Shown: positions 8,187 through 18,151 of the stretch, piece by piece
Layout: every line of letters begins with the position of its first letter
Numbering within the stretch: the stretch's first letter is position 1
DNA from: Methanobacteriota archaeon
GTDB lineage: Archaea; Thermoplasmatota; E2; DHVEG-1
Direction of reading: 5' to 3'
DNA length: 34,245 nt
Assembly (NCBI GenBank): GCA_026394495.1
Contig: JAPKYE010000061.1
Location: 1-34,245 of the forward strand
Notes under the pieces: model-generated
What the model was told of the DNA's origin: nothing
Seen by the model: only the letters and a program-made list of their open reading frames with translations
Databases searched by the model: none
Position numbers and translations under genes: made by a program

Positions 8187-9794
8187 GTGGATATCATTGA
8201 AAGTATGATTGATACAAAAAGTAAGGATTTTAAACAGAATTTTGATCATTATGAACGACTTGTAAGAGACCTTAAAGAAAAAATAGCGGTTGCGTCGCAA
8301 GGCGGAGGCGTCGACGCAGTAAAAACCCATAAATCACGTAATAAACTGCTTGCCCGTGAACGCATCGAATCGTTGCTCGATCCTGATACTCCGTTTATGG
8401 AGTTCAACTCACTTGCTGCGTATAATATGTTTGATAATAAGGCGCCCTGCGCTGGTATTGTTACTGGTATCGGGATTATTCATGGCCGAGAAGTAATGAT
8501 AGTTGCAAATGATGCAACGGTTACTGGTGGAACCTACTATCCGATCACCGTGAAAAAGCATCTGCGTGCCCAGGAGATCGCGATGGAAAACAATCTTCCT
8601 TGTTTATATCTTGTTGATTCAGGGGGCGCGTTTCTTCCTATGCAGGATGAAGTATTCCCTGATCGTGAACATTTCGGCAGGATCTTTTACAACCAAGCAA
8701 AGATGTCGTCGATGCAGATACCGCAGTTTGCTGTGGTGATGGGGTCATGTACTGCCGGGGGTGCTTATGTTCCTGCGATGTCTGATGAAACCGTGATTGT
8801 TAAGGGAACTGGTACGATTTTTCTTGGTGGTCCGCCACTAGTCAAAGCAGCAACCGGCGAAGAAGTCACTGCAGAAGACCTGGGTGGCGCTGATGTTCAC
8901 TGTAGAGAGAGCGGGGTAGCTGATCATTATGCGCATGATGACCCTGATGCGATTAGAATCACGAGAAATATTGTTGAAAACCTTAATAGATCGGAGAAAA
9001 CCCATCTTGATATCCAGAAACCAGAGGAACCAGCATATGACATTAAGGAAATCTATGGTGTGATCTCAAAGGATCCTCGGAAACCCTTTGAGGTTCGTGA
9101 GATAATCGCACGAATTGTCGATGGTTCTAAATTCCATGAGTTTAAAACATTATACGGTACCACACTTGTCTGTGGGTTTGCTAGGATCATGGGGTACCCT
9201 GTTGGTATTCTAGCAAATAACGGTGTGTTGTTTTCAGAGTCTGCGTTAAAAGGAACTCATTTTATTGAACTGTGTTGCCAGCGGAAAATCCCTTTGGTGT
9301 TTTTGCAGAATATCACTGGGTTCATGATAGGGAGAAAATATGAATCAGGTGGAATCGCAAAAGATGGGGCAAAAATGGTGACCGCGGTCACTTGTGCGCA
9401 GATCCCAAAGTTCACCGTGATTATTGGTGGATCATTTGGTGCGGGAAACTACGGGATGTGTGGTCGCGCATATGGCCCAAGGCAACTGTGGATGTGGCCG
9501 AATGCGCGTATTTCTGTGATGGGTGGTGAACAAGCAGCAAATGTGCTTCTCACGGTGAAACGTGATCAGCTGTGGCGAAAAGGAATTGAGATGACAAAGA
9601 AAGAAGAAAAAGCCCTTACTGATCCTATCATGAAGAAATATGAGACCGAAGGAAGCCCGTATTATAGTAGTGCACGGATTTGGGATGATGGTGTCATTGA
9701 CCCAATAGATACGAGGCTTGTTTTGGGTTTAGGAATTTCCGCGTCGTTAAATGCATCGATTTCTGATTGGCGGCCTGGTGTGTTCCGGATGTAA
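8187..9794 (+). CDS. mccB: Methylcrotonyl-CoA carboxylase, carboxyltransferase subunit
   Basis: The protein has 535 residues. GTG 8187 is chosen because AGGAGGA at 8174-8180 sits six bases upstream; TTG 8181 would be too close. The sequence follows MccB nearly block for block: [80 protein letters not shown], and in the C-terminal half [16 protein letters not shown] and MGGEQAA. These features separate it from propionyl-CoA carboxylase beta subunits. It transfers the carboxyl group to 3-methylcrotonyl-CoA, giving 3-methylglutaconyl-CoA, the substrate of the liuC product encoded upstream. Confidence 0.92.
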   Translation: MDIIESMIDTKSKDFKQNFDHYERLVRDLKEKIAVASQGGGVDAVKTHKSRNKLLARERIESLLDPDTPFMEFNSLAAYNMFDNKAPCAGIVTGIGIIHGREVMIVANDATVTGGTYYPITVKKHLRAQEIAMENNLPCLYLVDSGGAFLPMQDEVFPDREHFGRIFYNQAKMSSMQIPQFAVVMGSCTAGGAYVPAMSDETVIVKGTGTIFLGGPPLVKAATGEEVTAEDLGGADVHCRESGVADHYAHDDPDAIRITRNIVENLNRSEKTHLDIQKPEEPAYDIKEIYGVISKDPRKPFEVREIIARIVDGSKFHEFKTLYGTTLVCGFARIMGYPVGILANNGVLFSESALKGTHFIELCCQRKIPLVFLQNITGFMIGRKYESGGIAKDGAKMVTAVTCAQIPKFTVIIGGSFGAGNYGMCGRAYGPRQLWMWPNARISVMGGEQAANVLLTVKRDQLWRKGIEMTKKEEKALTDPIMKKYETEGSPYYSSARIWDDGVIDPIDTRLVLGLGISASLNASISDWRPGVFRM

Positions 9795-9812
9795 AAAGGT
9801 CAGTGGATCTAA

Positions 9813-11054
9813 ATGAAGTACGATGTTGTTGTTGTCGGTGCAGGACCCGCTGGATCAACCGCGGCGAAATATCTTGCTGAACACCAAGTAAGCGTGCTTC
9901 TTCTTGATAAACAATCTTTTCCGCGGGAGAAACCCTGTGGTGGTGGTCTGCCTACACGGGTGATTGAACGATTCCCTTATATCAATAAATTTATCGAATC
10001 AATATCTTGCGGCAGCATCACGTACTCCTCTAAATTAAATTACAAATTAACTATTGAGCGAGATCGTCCACTGCTTGCGATGGTCCAGCGGAAAACTTTT
10101 GATCATGAGCTTGTCAAACTAGCAGTAGAAAAGGGGGCCGTGTTTCTTGAAAACAAACAGGTTGTTGATCTTAAAAGAGAAACAGATAAAATAACGGTAA
10201 TATTGCAGACTGGGGAGATGATTGATGCACAGATTGTGGTCGGGTGTGATGGGATACGAAGTGTTGTTGCAGAGAAGGCACAACTTAGTGAGAAACCACG
10301 GAAAACATGTGTTTGTATCTACCAAGAAACACCATTGGATGAGAAACGTCTGGATCGTTTTTTTACCAAAAAAAGGATGGTCCATATTTTTATAAAAACC
10401 CTTGGTATCGCGGGATATGGATGGGTGTTTCCTAAGAAAAACACTCTTAACATAGGCATCGGAGAGTTCGAACCAGCGGTAAACCCCTCGAAAGCAAAGG
10501 TGAATATCAAAGAGGTGTACGAGCAATTTATCATCCTGCTCAAAGAAAAAAAGATCATCCCTGAGGAGATCTCTACAGACAATTGCAAAGGAGGGCTTCT
10601 TCCAGTGTTCCCGTTAGAAAAAACCTATGCCGATAGAATACTGGTCTGCGGGGATGCTGCAGGGTTCGTCAATCCTATTACGGGAGAGGGCATCTATTAT
10701 GCAATGGCATCTGGGGAGATCGCAGCACAAGTCATTCTTACTGCACTTCATCATACTGATACAAGTGAACGGTTCCTTTCACGGTATCAGAAACTCTGGA
10801 AACGCGAGTTCGGTAAGGATTTAGCACTCCTCGGACGGTTCAACAACCAATGGGGAGAAGACACAGAAAAAATCGTTAGATTGATGAGTAAAAATAAAAC
10901 CTTTGCGAAATTCACAGTTGGTGTGACTGGTGGTCAGATCAGTTTTTCTCGTTATAAATATCTGATAATTATTTTGTATTTCTGCGTGTCGATAAAAGAA
11001 TTTTTTCAGAAAAAAGCAATAACACCAATAGTACCACTTTCGAATAATACTTAA
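9813..11054 (+). CDS. Geranylgeranyl-reductase-family FAD protein
   Basis: The protein has 413 residues. It begins with a Rossmann dinucleotide fold (VVGAGPAGSTAA, residues 7-18), followed by the family motif EKPCGGGLP near 39-47, a second FAD contact VGCDGIRSVV, and GDAAGFVNPITGEG near 280, which is typical of the geranylgeranyl reductase family. In archaea, members saturate the isoprenoid chains of membrane lipids or quinones. The family is broad, so the substrate here is not proven. It follows mccB by 18 bases on the same strand, and no clear promoter intervenes, so it may be read through from the leucine cluster. The C-terminal 50 residues hold a hydrophobic stretch (YLIIILYFCVSI) that may associate with the membrane. 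Confidence 0.75.
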   Translation: MKYDVVVVGAGPAGSTAAKYLAEHQVSVLLLDKQSFPREKPCGGGLPTRVIERFPYINKFIESISCGSITYSSKLNYKLTIERDRPLLAMVQRKTFDHELVKLAVEKGAVFLENKQVVDLKRETDKITVILQTGEMIDAQIVVGCDGIRSVVAEKAQLSEKPRKTCVCIYQETPLDEKRLDRFFTKKRMVHIFIKTLGIAGYGWVFPKKNTLNIGIGEFEPAVNPSKAKVNIKEVYEQFIILLKEKKIIPEEISTDNCKGGLLPVFPLEKTYADRILVCGDAAGFVNPITGEGIYYAMASGEIAAQVILTALHHTDTSERFLSRYQKLWKREFGKDLALLGRFNNQWGEDTEKIVRLMSKNKTFAKFTVGVTGGQISFSRYKYLIIILYFCVSIKEFFQKKAITPIVPLSNNT

Positions 11055-11084
11055 ATATCATGGTCTAATATAGGGGCAGGGGAG
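11051..11084 (+). promoter_or_regulatory. Promoter and ribosome site of the PurF-like gene
   Basis: TTAAATAT at 11051-11058 overlaps the stop of the preceding gene and is placed about 30 bases before a probable start of transcription near 11083. GGGGAG at 11079-11084 lies four bases before ATG 11089. The two overlap slightly, so either the leader is longer than estimated or translation can be nearly leaderless. Confidence 0.45.
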
Positions 11085-11088
11085 TTAT

Positions 11089-12513
11089 ATGAGCGGTCTG
11101 TTCGGCATTATCAGTGACAAAAATTGTATTTCTGACTTATATTACGGGACTGATTATCATAGCCATCTTGGTACTGCTTTTGGTGGTATTTCATTTTTTG
11201 ATAAAAAAAAGAAACTCGTAAAAAAAATCCATGATATCTCTAACTCCCAGTTTAAAACAAAATTTTATGAAGGCTCTGAAAAAATAACAACCACTAGCGG
11301 CATCGGCGTTATCTCCAATAGTGATCCACAACCTCTTACATTTAAAGGTAAATTTGGTTTGTGTGCCATATGCTGTGATGGACGAGTGACTAACAAAATT
11401 GAACTTGTAGAGGAACTCATTAGAAAAGGGATATCCTTCAGTGAAGTAGATCGAGATAATTTTAATACAACAGAACTTATCGCTTACCTCATCAATCAAG
11501 GAGATACACTGGTCGAAGGAATAGAAAAAATCTATCAAAAGATCAGTGGATCGATTTCTCTTCTAATCCTCACCAATGAAGGTATTTATGCAGCACGAGA
11601 CAGCCAAGGAGTTTCCCCATTAGCTATAGGGACAAAAGATGGATCTGTCGCAGTCGCTAGTGAAACCTGTTGTTTTCCTAATCTAGGTTTTACAATTAAA
11701 AAATTTATTGAACCTGGAGAAATCGTTTTTTTATCACATAAAGGTATAGAGACACAAAAAAAACCTAACATAACAAAAAAAATCTGTGCGTTTCTCTGGG
11801 TGTACACCGGGTTTCCTGCATCAACGTATGAGGGCATTAATGTTGAACATGTGCGAGAAAACTGTGGCAAACATCTTGCGAAACGTGATAACGTGAAAGC
11901 TGATCTTGTCTCTGGTGTCCCTGATTCTGGTATTGCACATGCTATCGGGTATGCGATGGAATCTGGTGTACCGTTTCGGCGTGTCCTCATGAAATATACG
12001 CCAGGATATGGACGGAGTTACACACCACTTTCTCAAGAGAGTCGGGATAAAATCGCGTTTATGAAGTTGATTCCAAATGAAAACACTATTAAAGGAAATA
12101 GGATCGTCCTGTGCGAAGATTCGATTGTGCGTGGAACACAGCTGAAAAATTTTACGATAACTAAGTTAAAACAAGCGGGGGCAAAAGAAATCCATGTTCG
12201 ACCAGCATGTCCACCTCTGATGTACCCTTGTATCTATAATGTATCCACCAGAAGTATCAATGAGTTAGCAGCACGACGGGCGATTCGTGCATTAGAAGGT
12301 AAAGACATAGAAGATGTCTCTGAATATGTCGATTCAAATACCAAAAAGTATCAATCCATGGTAGACTGGATCGCACAGGATATTGGTGTTACCTCGTTGC
12401 AGTATCAGCAGATAGATGATATGGTGAACTCAATCGGATTACCAAAAGAGAAACTCTGTTTATATTGTTGGCTTGGAACAGGAGTACAGAAAAATCTTCT
12501 CGAATATAAATAA
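11089..12513 (+). CDS. Amidophosphoribosyltransferase (PurF)-like protein lacking the N-terminal Cys
   Basis: The protein has 474 residues, the usual PurF length. The N-terminal Ntn-type glutaminase region (GTDYHSHLGTAFGG, then DGRVTNKIEL, then SGSISLLIL and ARDSQGVSPL) and the C-terminal phosphoribosyltransferase domain (SGVPDSG near 279; the PRPP loop LCEDSIVRGTQ near 341-351) are both present. In PurF the residue after Met is the catalytic Cys that frees ammonia from glutamine; here the protein begins MSGLFGI, so that position is Ser. The start is well supported by GGGGAG upstream, and there is no nearby in-frame alternative giving a Cys. Thus it could use free ammonia, have a regulatory role, or hydrolyse glutamine weakly through Ser. 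I recall a PurF subgroup starting MGGFFG or similar that shares this loss. The C-terminal Cys pair (CLYCW) is of unknown use. Confidence 0.75.
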   Translation: MSGLFGIISDKNCISDLYYGTDYHSHLGTAFGGISFFDKKKKLVKKIHDISNSQFKTKFYEGSEKITTTSGIGVISNSDPQPLTFKGKFGLCAICCDGRVTNKIELVEELIRKGISFSEVDRDNFNTTELIAYLINQGDTLVEGIEKIYQKISGSISLLILTNEGIYAARDSQGVSPLAIGTKDGSVAVASETCCFPNLGFTIKKFIEPGEIVFLSHKGIETQKKPNITKKICAFLWVYTGFPASTYEGINVEHVRENCGKHLAKRDNVKADLVSGVPDSGIAHAIGYAMESGVPFRRVLMKYTPGYGRSYTPLSQESRDKIAFMKLIPNENTIKGNRIVLCEDSIVRGTQLKNFTITKLKQAGAKEIHVRPACPPLMYPCIYNVSTRSINELAARRAIRALEGKDIEDVSEYVDSNTKKYQSMVDWIAQDIGVTSLQYQQIDDMVNSIGLPKEKLCLYCWLGTGVQKNLLEYK

Positions 12514-12614
12514 CGAACAAGAAGATATTATTGTTTTCTCAGTTAGGTTTTTGTGAGAGATTATGAAGGTTTATATTCTATTTCAACATTGTTCATCTGT
12601 AAAACTCTCCTTAA

Positions 12615-13754
12615 TCATAATCCAAGTTGTTTCGCAATAATCATCCGTTGGACCTCAGAGGTTCCTTCACCTATCTGACAGAGTTTAACATCTCGATAGA
12701 ATCGTTCTAATGGTAGATCCCGCATATATCCATTTCCACCATGAATCTGCATCGCATCGCGTGTCGCTTTCATTGCGATCTCTGATGCAAATAATTTCGC
12801 CATGGAGGCTTCTTTACTAAATGGTAATCCTTTGTCTTCAAGAAAAGCTGCGCGATACACAAGTAGGCGTGCTGCATCGATCTGTGTTGCCATATCTGCG
12901 ATCATCCATTGAATAGCTTGATTCTTCCCAATGGGTTTCCCAAACTGTTTACGTTGTTTTGCATATTCAAGACTTGCATCCAGTGCACCTTGGGCTATAC
13001 CGACTGACATCGCTCCAATCGCGGTCCTGCCTCGATCTAGAATCGTCATCGCTCCGATAAACCCCATGCCTTTTTCTCCTAAGAGATTTTCTTTTGGGAT
13101 ACGACAGTTTTCAAACACCAACTCTGCTGTGCTGCTTCCGCGAAGTCCTAGTTTATCTTCTAACTGGCCGACTTTGAACCCAGGTGTATCTTTTTCCACG
13201 ATGAACGCGCTGATACCTTTTGCTCCAAGGGTTTTATCGGTTTTTGCCATGACTGTAACAACCTCTGCTTTGTCGCCACTTGTAATGAATTGTTTTGTAC
13301 CGTTCAACACCCATGAATCTTTATCAAGAATCGCGGTGGTTTGCAATGATGCTGCATCTGATCCAGCGTTTGGTTCAGTGAGTGCCCAGGCTGCAATAGC
13401 GTTTCCACTGACAAGTCTTGGAAGATATTTTTTCCGTTGAGCTTCTGTTCCTTTTTCGTAGATATGACCAACACCAAGGGAGTTATGGGCTTCTACGGTA
13501 ATCCCTGTGGATCCGCAGACGCGCGATATTTCTTCTAGAGCAATCATGTAACAGATACGATCGATTCCTGCGCCACCATATTTTTTAGGAATCGTCATAC
13601 TCATGAGACCCATTTTCCCCATTTTTTTATAGAGATCCCATGAAAAATATTCTTCTTTATCGATTTTCGAAGCAAGTGGTTTGAGTTCTTTTTCTGCAAA
13701 ATTTTGTACTGTTTTCTCGAAGAGTTTTTGTTCATCGGTGAGTTCAAATTTCAT
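12615..13754 (-). CDS. Short-chain (butyryl-type) acyl-CoA dehydrogenase
   Basis: The protein has 379 residues, typical of this family. Motifs in order are [11 protein letters not shown] near 56-66, [10 protein letters not shown] (FAD/substrate contact) near 124-133, [13 protein letters not shown] near 198-210, RKQFGKPI near 268-275, and [16 protein letters not shown] with GEGTSEVQR at the end. Glu363 in the GEGTSE motif is the base used by short- and medium-chain dehydrogenases; isovaleryl-CoA dehydrogenases lack it there, so this one is better read as acting on straight-chain substrates such as butyryl-CoA. Electrons would pass to ETF, part of which is encoded at the left edge. It diverges from the thiolase gene across a 160-base region; GGGG lies eight bases before its ATG. 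Confidence 0.88.
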   Translation of the reverse strand: MKFELTDEQKLFEKTVQNFAEKELKPLASKIDKEEYFSWDLYKKMGKMGLMSMTIPKKYGGAGIDRICYMIALEEISRVCGSTGITVEAHNSLGVGHIYEKGTEAQRKKYLPRLVSGNAIAAWALTEPNAGSDAASLQTTAILDKDSWVLNGTKQFITSGDKAEVVTVMAKTDKTLGAKGISAFIVEKDTPGFKVGQLEDKLGLRGSSTAELVFENCRIPKENLLGEKGMGFIGAMTILDRGRTAIGAMSVGIAQGALDASLEYAKQRKQFGKPIGKNQAIQWMIADMATQIDAARLLVYRAAFLEDKGLPFSKEASMAKLFASEIAMKATRDAMQIHGGNGYMRDLPLERFYRDVKLCQIGEGTSEVQRMIIAKQLGL

Positions 13755-13855
13755 AGTAAAACCCCATACCGTGATGTATGTGGGGTGTAAAAACTTTAGG
13801 GCCTCTTGATATGGAAGAACAAGGTAAAGATATTAGATGAAAAATTGGAAAAATG

Positions 13856-13862
13856 TTTTAAA
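13856..13862 (+). promoter_or_regulatory. TATA box of the thiolase-hbd-crt operon
   Basis: TTTTAAA at 13856-13862 lies 54 bases before ATG 13916, giving a leader of about 30 bases that contains the ribosome site GGTGGAGG at 13899-13906. It is in the divergent region shared with the acyl-CoA dehydrogenase gene, so both could answer to one regulator. No clear palindrome is seen. Confidence 0.5.
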
Positions 13863-13915
13863 GGCGAATTCCATTGTCTGGCTCACCTATTTTATTAGGT
13901 GGAGGAACAACACGT

Positions 13916-15094
13916 ATGAAAGATGTGGTAATCGTTTCAGCTGTTAGAACAGCACAAGGAAAATTTGATGGTACATTGAAAAGTTTTTCTGCTCCGCAAC
14001 TCGGCGGTATTGTCATTAAAGAAGCAGTGAAACGAGCTGGGATAAAACCTACTGAAATTGATGAGGTTATCATGGGCAATGTGGTCTCAGGAGGTCTTGG
14101 CCAAAACGTTGCACGACAAGCAGCTATTGCTGCAGGAATCCCTTATGAAGTCGGTTGTTTTCATGTAAATAAAGTCTGTGGCTCATCACTTAAGGCTGTT
14201 ATTCTTGCTGCACAAGCGATAAAAAGCGGTGATGCAGAATGTGTTGTCGCTGGTGGGATGGAGAGTATGACGAACTGTCCTTATATGCTTGATAAAGCAC
14301 GGTTTGGGTATCGGATCTTCGATGGAAAAATCGTTGATCTAATGGTGCATGATGGTCTCTGGGATGCGTATAATAATTTTCATATGGGGATGACTGGGGA
14401 GATTGTCGCAGAGAAATACCATGTTACACGAAATGATTGTGATGAGTTTGCAGCTTGGAGTCATCAAAAGGCAGCGCATGCTACTCAGGCGGGTAAGTTT
14501 AAGGATGAAATTATCCCTATTGAGATTTTACAGAAGAAAGGAGATCCGATTCGTTTTGCTGCCGATGAAGGTATTCGTCCGGATTCCACTGTTGAAAACC
14601 TTGCAAAATTAAAACCAGCATTCAAAGACGGTGGTGTGGTAACAGCAGGGAATGCCTCTCAGATTACAGATGGTGCATCTGCAGTGGTTATCATGAGTAA
14701 AGATAAAGCAAAAAAAATCGGTATTGAGATACTTGGAGCTATAAAAGGATATAACACGTATGGAGTGAAACCAGAGTTTGTGATGGAGGCGCCAGTCCCA
14801 GGTGTGCGTGCGTTGTTGAAAAAAATGACTCTTTCTATTGATGATATTGATCTTGTGGAACATAATGAAGCGTTTTCTTCAGCTTCGGTTGCCTTGATGA
14901 AAGAAGTTGGTATCCCGCGGGAGAAATTCAATGTCCATGGTGGTGCGGTTGCATTAGGACATCCTATTGGAAGCAGTGGGTCGCGAATCCTTGTAAGTCT
15001 TTTGTCTGAATTGAAACAGTACAAGAAAACGCGGGGTCTTGCAACGATTTGTCTTGGTGGAGGACATGCTGTTTCTTTGATTATTGAGCGATAA
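13916..15094 (+). CDS. Acetyl-CoA acetyltransferase (thiolase)
   Basis: The protein has 392 residues from ATG 13916; a TTG at 13874 is in frame but the ATG follows GGTGGAGG and begins with the family start [17 protein letters not shown]. All the catalytic parts of a biosynthetic/degradative thiolase are present: the nucleophile Cys88 in [11 protein letters not shown], the HNEAF segment, [16 protein letters not shown], and Cys379 in CLGGGHA. It cleaves acetoacetyl-CoA to two acetyl-CoA or runs in reverse. The stop is 16 bases before the start of the next gene, and the order thiolase-hydroxyacyl-CoA dehydrogenase-enoyl-CoA hydratase is a standard C4 beta-oxidation operon. Confidence 0.92.
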   Translation: MKDVVIVSAVRTAQGKFDGTLKSFSAPQLGGIVIKEAVKRAGIKPTEIDEVIMGNVVSGGLGQNVARQAAIAAGIPYEVGCFHVNKVCGSSLKAVILAAQAIKSGDAECVVAGGMESMTNCPYMLDKARFGYRIFDGKIVDLMVHDGLWDAYNNFHMGMTGEIVAEKYHVTRNDCDEFAAWSHQKAAHATQAGKFKDEIIPIEILQKKGDPIRFAADEGIRPDSTVENLAKLKPAFKDGGVVTAGNASQITDGASAVVIMSKDKAKKIGIEILGAIKGYNTYGVKPEFVMEAPVPGVRALLKKMTLSIDDIDLVEHNEAFSSASVALMKEVGIPREKFNVHGGAVALGHPIGSSGSRILVSLLSELKQYKKTRGLATICLGGGHAVSLIIER

Positions 15095-15110
15095 ATCGGA
15101 GGAAAAAAAA

Positions 15111-15965
15111 ATGACGATAAAAAAAATAGGTGTTATTGGTGCTGGTACGATGGGTCATGGTATAGCTCTTGTATCGGCTCAGTCGGGACTGCAGGTTGTC
15201 ATGTATGATATCAAAGATGAATTTGTGACGAATGGCCTGAAGAAAATAGAGAAGTTTTTAGATAAAAGTATTGAAAAAGGAAAAATGACTGTTGAAGAAA
15301 AAAAAACTGTTTTTGGGAGGATAAAAGGGACGATTAAGCTTGAGGATCTGAAAGATGTTGATCTTGTTGTCGAAGCGATTGTTGAAGAAGTCAAGATAAA
15401 AAAAGATGTGTTTAAAACTCTTGATAAATTGTGTAAGAAAGAAACTATTTTTGCTTCAAACACGTCTACGATTCCTATTACGGATCTTGCATCTGCCACG
15501 AGTAGGCCTGATCGTTTTATTGGTATGCATTTCATGAATCCGGTGCCGTTGATGAAGCTTGTCGAGGTGATTTGTGGGTTGCGGACATCTAAAGAAACCG
15601 CTGCAATCATCAAGGATCTTGCGACAACGATGGGGAAAACACCTGTTGAAGTCAACGATGGCCCAGGGTTTGTATCAAACAGGGTTTTGTTTGCGATGAT
15701 CAATGAGGCGATATTTTGTGTACAAGATGGTACCGGTACTGTTGAATCGATCGATAGTGTGATGAAACTAGGGATGAACCATCCGATGGGGCCACTAGAG
15801 CTTGCTGATCTCATTGGTCTTGATGTATCACTAAATATTATGAGCGTGCTCTATGATGGGTTTAATGATTCAAAGTATCGTCCATGTCCGCTCCTTAAAA
15901 AAATGGTGCAGGCAGGATATCTTGGCCGAAAAACAGGGAAAGGTTTCTATGAATATAATAAATGA
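15111..15965 (+). CDS. hbd: 3-hydroxybutyryl-CoA dehydrogenase
   Basis: The protein has 284 residues from ATG 15111; the longer frame from 15084 overlaps the thiolase end and ATG 15111 follows CGGAGGA. It starts with an NAD-binding fold ([13 protein letters not shown], residues 6-18), followed by SNTSTIPIT, the catalytic His segment [16 protein letters not shown], and the C-terminal helical domain with [32 protein letters not shown] and [11 protein letters not shown]. This is the classic single-domain hbd/PaaH type. It oxidises 3-hydroxybutyryl-CoA to acetoacetyl-CoA. Its position between the thiolase and hydratase genes, with short gaps, supports the C4 pathway reading. Confidence 0.92.
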   Translation: MTIKKIGVIGAGTMGHGIALVSAQSGLQVVMYDIKDEFVTNGLKKIEKFLDKSIEKGKMTVEEKKTVFGRIKGTIKLEDLKDVDLVVEAIVEEVKIKKDVFKTLDKLCKKETIFASNTSTIPITDLASATSRPDRFIGMHFMNPVPLMKLVEVICGLRTSKETAAIIKDLATTMGKTPVEVNDGPGFVSNRVLFAMINEAIFCVQDGTGTVESIDSVMKLGMNHPMGPLELADLIGLDVSLNIMSVLYDGFNDSKYRPCPLLKKMVQAGYLGRKTGKGFYEYNK

Positions 15966-15977
15966 GGAGGAAAAACA

Positions 15978-16757
15978 ATGACATACAAGAATATACTTTT
16001 AGAAAAAAAGGATGCAATTGGCACAATCACGATCAATCGGCCAGATGTATTGAATGTGTTGAACAAAGAGACACTTCATGAACTTTCACTTGTTGTTGAT
16101 GAGTTAGAAAATGATGGTACAATAAAGGTAGCAGTACTCACAGGTAAGGGGAAAGCATTCATCGCTGGAGCTGATATTAAACAGATGAAAGACATGTCTT
16201 CTCTTGAAGCAAAAGCATTTGCGGAAATGGGGCACTGTATTCTTATGAAAATTGAACGTTCACATCTCCCGTTTATTGCAGCGGTAAATGGATATGCGCT
16301 AGGTGGCGGCTGTGAAGTGATGATGGCATGTGATATAATCCTTGCAGCGCAGAATGCAAAGATTGGTCAGCCTGAGATTAATATTGGGATTCATCCTGGT
16401 TTTGGTGGGACACAACGACTTCCTCGTCTTGTGGGATGTATGAAAGCAAAGGAACTGCTGTTAACCGGTGATACGATATCTGCACAAGAAGCATTTCGAA
16501 TCGGTCTAGTCAACAAGGTTGTCGAGGATGATAAACTAAAAGAAGAAATAGAGAAACTTGCGCATCAGTTCGCCAGTAAATCATCGGTTCAACTTGCATT
16601 TATAAAATCATTGGTCAACAAAGGTTTAGACATTGATCTTGCTTCAGCTTGTGCATTGGAGATATCGTATTTCTCATCAAGTTTTTCTACTGAGGATCAG
16701 AAAGAAGGAATGATCGCGTTTCTAGAAAAAAGAAAACCGCAATTCAAAGGAAAATAA
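15978..16757 (+). CDS. crt: Enoyl-CoA hydratase (crotonase)
   Basis: The protein has 259 residues. It keeps both water-adding glutamates of classical crotonase: Glu113 in GGGCE and Glu133 in GQPEI, with the oxyanion segments FIAGADIKQM near 61-70 and YALGGGCE near 106-113, then GIHPGFGGTQRLPR. This contrasts with the two other crotonases of the window, which lack one or both. It hydrates crotonyl-CoA to 3-hydroxybutyryl-CoA. GAGGAGG precedes the ATG, 12 bases after the hbd stop, so it is the third gene of the operon. Confidence 0.92.
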   Translation: MTYKNILLEKKDAIGTITINRPDVLNVLNKETLHELSLVVDELENDGTIKVAVLTGKGKAFIAGADIKQMKDMSSLEAKAFAEMGHCILMKIERSHLPFIAAVNGYALGGGCEVMMACDIILAAQNAKIGQPEINIGIHPGFGGTQRLPRLVGCMKAKELLLTGDTISAQEAFRIGLVNKVVEDDKLKEEIEKLAHQFASKSSVQLAFIKSLVNKGLDIDLASACALEISYFSSSFSTEDQKEGMIAFLEKRKPQFKGK

Positions 16758-16806
16758 CACAAGTTGTAATACGATATTTTCTCTTTTTCTTTATTATTAA
16801 TAAGTT
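16758..16806. terminator. Convergent intergenic region with T-rich terminator
   Basis: Between the crt stop and the stop of the GTPase gene on the other strand, the plus strand carries the T-rich run TTTTCTCTTTTTCTTT (about 16776-16791) and the minus strand has short T/A runs. It probably ends transcription from both sides. Confidence 0.4.
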
Positions 16807-17745
16807 TCATTTTAAAATTTTATGAAGTATTTCATCTGCAGCTGTATGCGGGTCAAGTTTTTTTTTCGTGATTTGATCTATAAGGTTATCAATACGATCT
16901 TTCAACTTTGTTTCATCATAAATATAATTCATCAAACGTTTGCGAATGAGTTCATAGAGTTCTGTTTCGTAGCGTTTCCGTTTGCGCATCTCATATTGTT
17001 TACTTGTTTTCAAGTATTCTTTGTGGTTTTGTATCTCTTGGATGAGATCAGATATACCCTGTTTTTTTTTCGCTGATGTTTTGATAATCGGGGTTTGTCG
17101 CACACTTTTTTCACAGATATCAAGTAGTGATTCAATTTCTGCTACAGTCTGTTCAGCACCTGGTTTATCTGCCTTGTTCACAATAAAAATGTCTGCTATC
17201 TCCATCAGACCTGCTTTGATCATTTGAACTGAGTCACCAAGACCGGGTACAAGAATAACTAACGTTGTATCCGCGATCTTTGCGATGTCTATTTCATCTT
17301 GTCCAATTCCTACGGTCTCAACAAGAATAATATCCTTTCCTGCAGCATCGAGAATCGAGATGACATCATATACTGCAGCGGTTAATCCACCAAGCATCCC
17401 TCGTGTCCCCATACTTCTGATAAATACACCCTTATTGGTAGAGAGATCGGTCATTCTAATTCGATCTCCGAGCAATGCACCTCCGCTGAACGGACTTGAT
17501 GGGTCAATCGCAATAATGCCAACTGTTTTTTTTTGTTTTCTGTATGTCTTAGCCAGCTCATAAATGAGCGAACTCTTTCCACTCCCCATCACCCCAGTGA
17601 CTCCGATTACATGTGCTTTTCCGGTAAATCGATGGAGTTCTTTCATTGGGTCAATTGCGGTAGAATCATTGTTTTCTACTAGGGAGATCAATCGTGCTAT
17701 CGATCGAATGTCACCTTTTATCACTTGAGAAGCAAGCATACTCAT
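16807..17745 (-). CDS. meaB: MeaB/ArgK-type P-loop GTPase, mutase chaperone
   Basis: The protein has 312 residues, the family length. Visible motifs are the Walker [14 protein letters not shown] near 48-60, the metal-binding [19 protein letters not shown], the switch segment [13 protein letters not shown], and the guanine-specific NKAD. MeaB-family GTPases guard adenosylcobalamin mutases: they gate cofactor loading and protect or rescue the radical enzyme. Both methylmalonyl-CoA and isobutyryl-CoA mutases use such partners, and in IcmF the G-protein is fused to the mutase. Its start overlaps the end of the B12-subunit gene by four bases, so the two are probably translationally coupled. Confidence 0.9.
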   Translation of the reverse strand: MSMLASQVIKGDIRSIARLISLVENNDSTAIDPMKELHRFTGKAHVIGVTGVMGSGKSSLIYELAKTYRKQKKTVGIIAIDPSSPFSGGALLGDRIRMTDLSTNKGVFIRSMGTRGMLGGLTAAVYDVISILDAAGKDIILVETVGIGQDEIDIAKIADTTLVILVPGLGDSVQMIKAGLMEIADIFIVNKADKPGAEQTVAEIESLLDICEKSVRQTPIIKTSAKKKQGISDLIQEIQNHKEYLKTSKQYEMRKRKRYETELYELIRKRLMNYIYDETKLKDRIDNLIDQITKKKLDPHTAADEILHKILK

Positions 17746-18137
17746 TCTTTCACATTCTCTCTTATATATCTGACAATATCATTGACAGGTGTCCCTGGTC
17801 CAAATACCGCATTAACCCCTATTTTTTTTAATCGAGGAACATCTTCTTCAGGGATAATCCCTCCACCAACTACGAGCACATCTGTCATTTTCTTCTTTTT
17901 CATAAGATGTGATATGTCCGTAAAAAACGTCATATGCGCACCAGATAAAAGACTTAATCCAATGACATCTACATCTTCTTGAAGTGCTGTGTTTACAATC
18001 TGCTCCGCAGTCTGATGTAGACCTGTATAGATCACTTCCATTCCTGCATCTCGCAGTGCGCGGCATACTACTTTTGCTCCTCGGTCATGGCCATCTAAAC
18101 CTGGTTTTGCTACGAGCACTCTTATCTTTTTTTCCAT
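17742..18137 (-). CDS. Acyl-CoA mutase small subunit, B12-binding
   Basis: The protein has 131 residues and consists of the single cobalamin-binding domain. Key parts are [12 protein letters not shown] with His17, the lower axial ligand of cobalt in the DxHxxG motif, then SLLSGAHM and [11 protein letters not shown], which hold the nucleotide tail. It complements the separate large subunit encoded just upstream, the two-gene arrangement seen in archaea and in the IcmA/IcmB enzymes. Stop and start of adjacent genes overlap or nearly touch, and the ribosome site AGGAGGA lies about seven bases before its ATG (minus strand). The domain does not tell methylmalonyl- from isobutyryl-CoA mutase; that comes from the large subunit. 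Confidence 0.9.
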   Translation of the reverse strand: MEKKIRVLVAKPGLDGHDRGAKVVCRALRDAGMEVIYTGLHQTAEQIVNTALQEDVDVIGLSLLSGAHMTFFTDISHLMKKKKMTDVLVVGGGIIPEEDVPRLKKIGVNAVFGPGTPVNDIVRYIRENVKE

Positions 18138-18151
18138 TGAAATCCTCCTTT

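Noticed and set aside
8187-9794. Propionyl-CoA carboxylase beta subunit
   Set aside because: The internal blocks follow MccB, and the adjacent methylglutaconyl-CoA hydratase makes the leucine route more likely.
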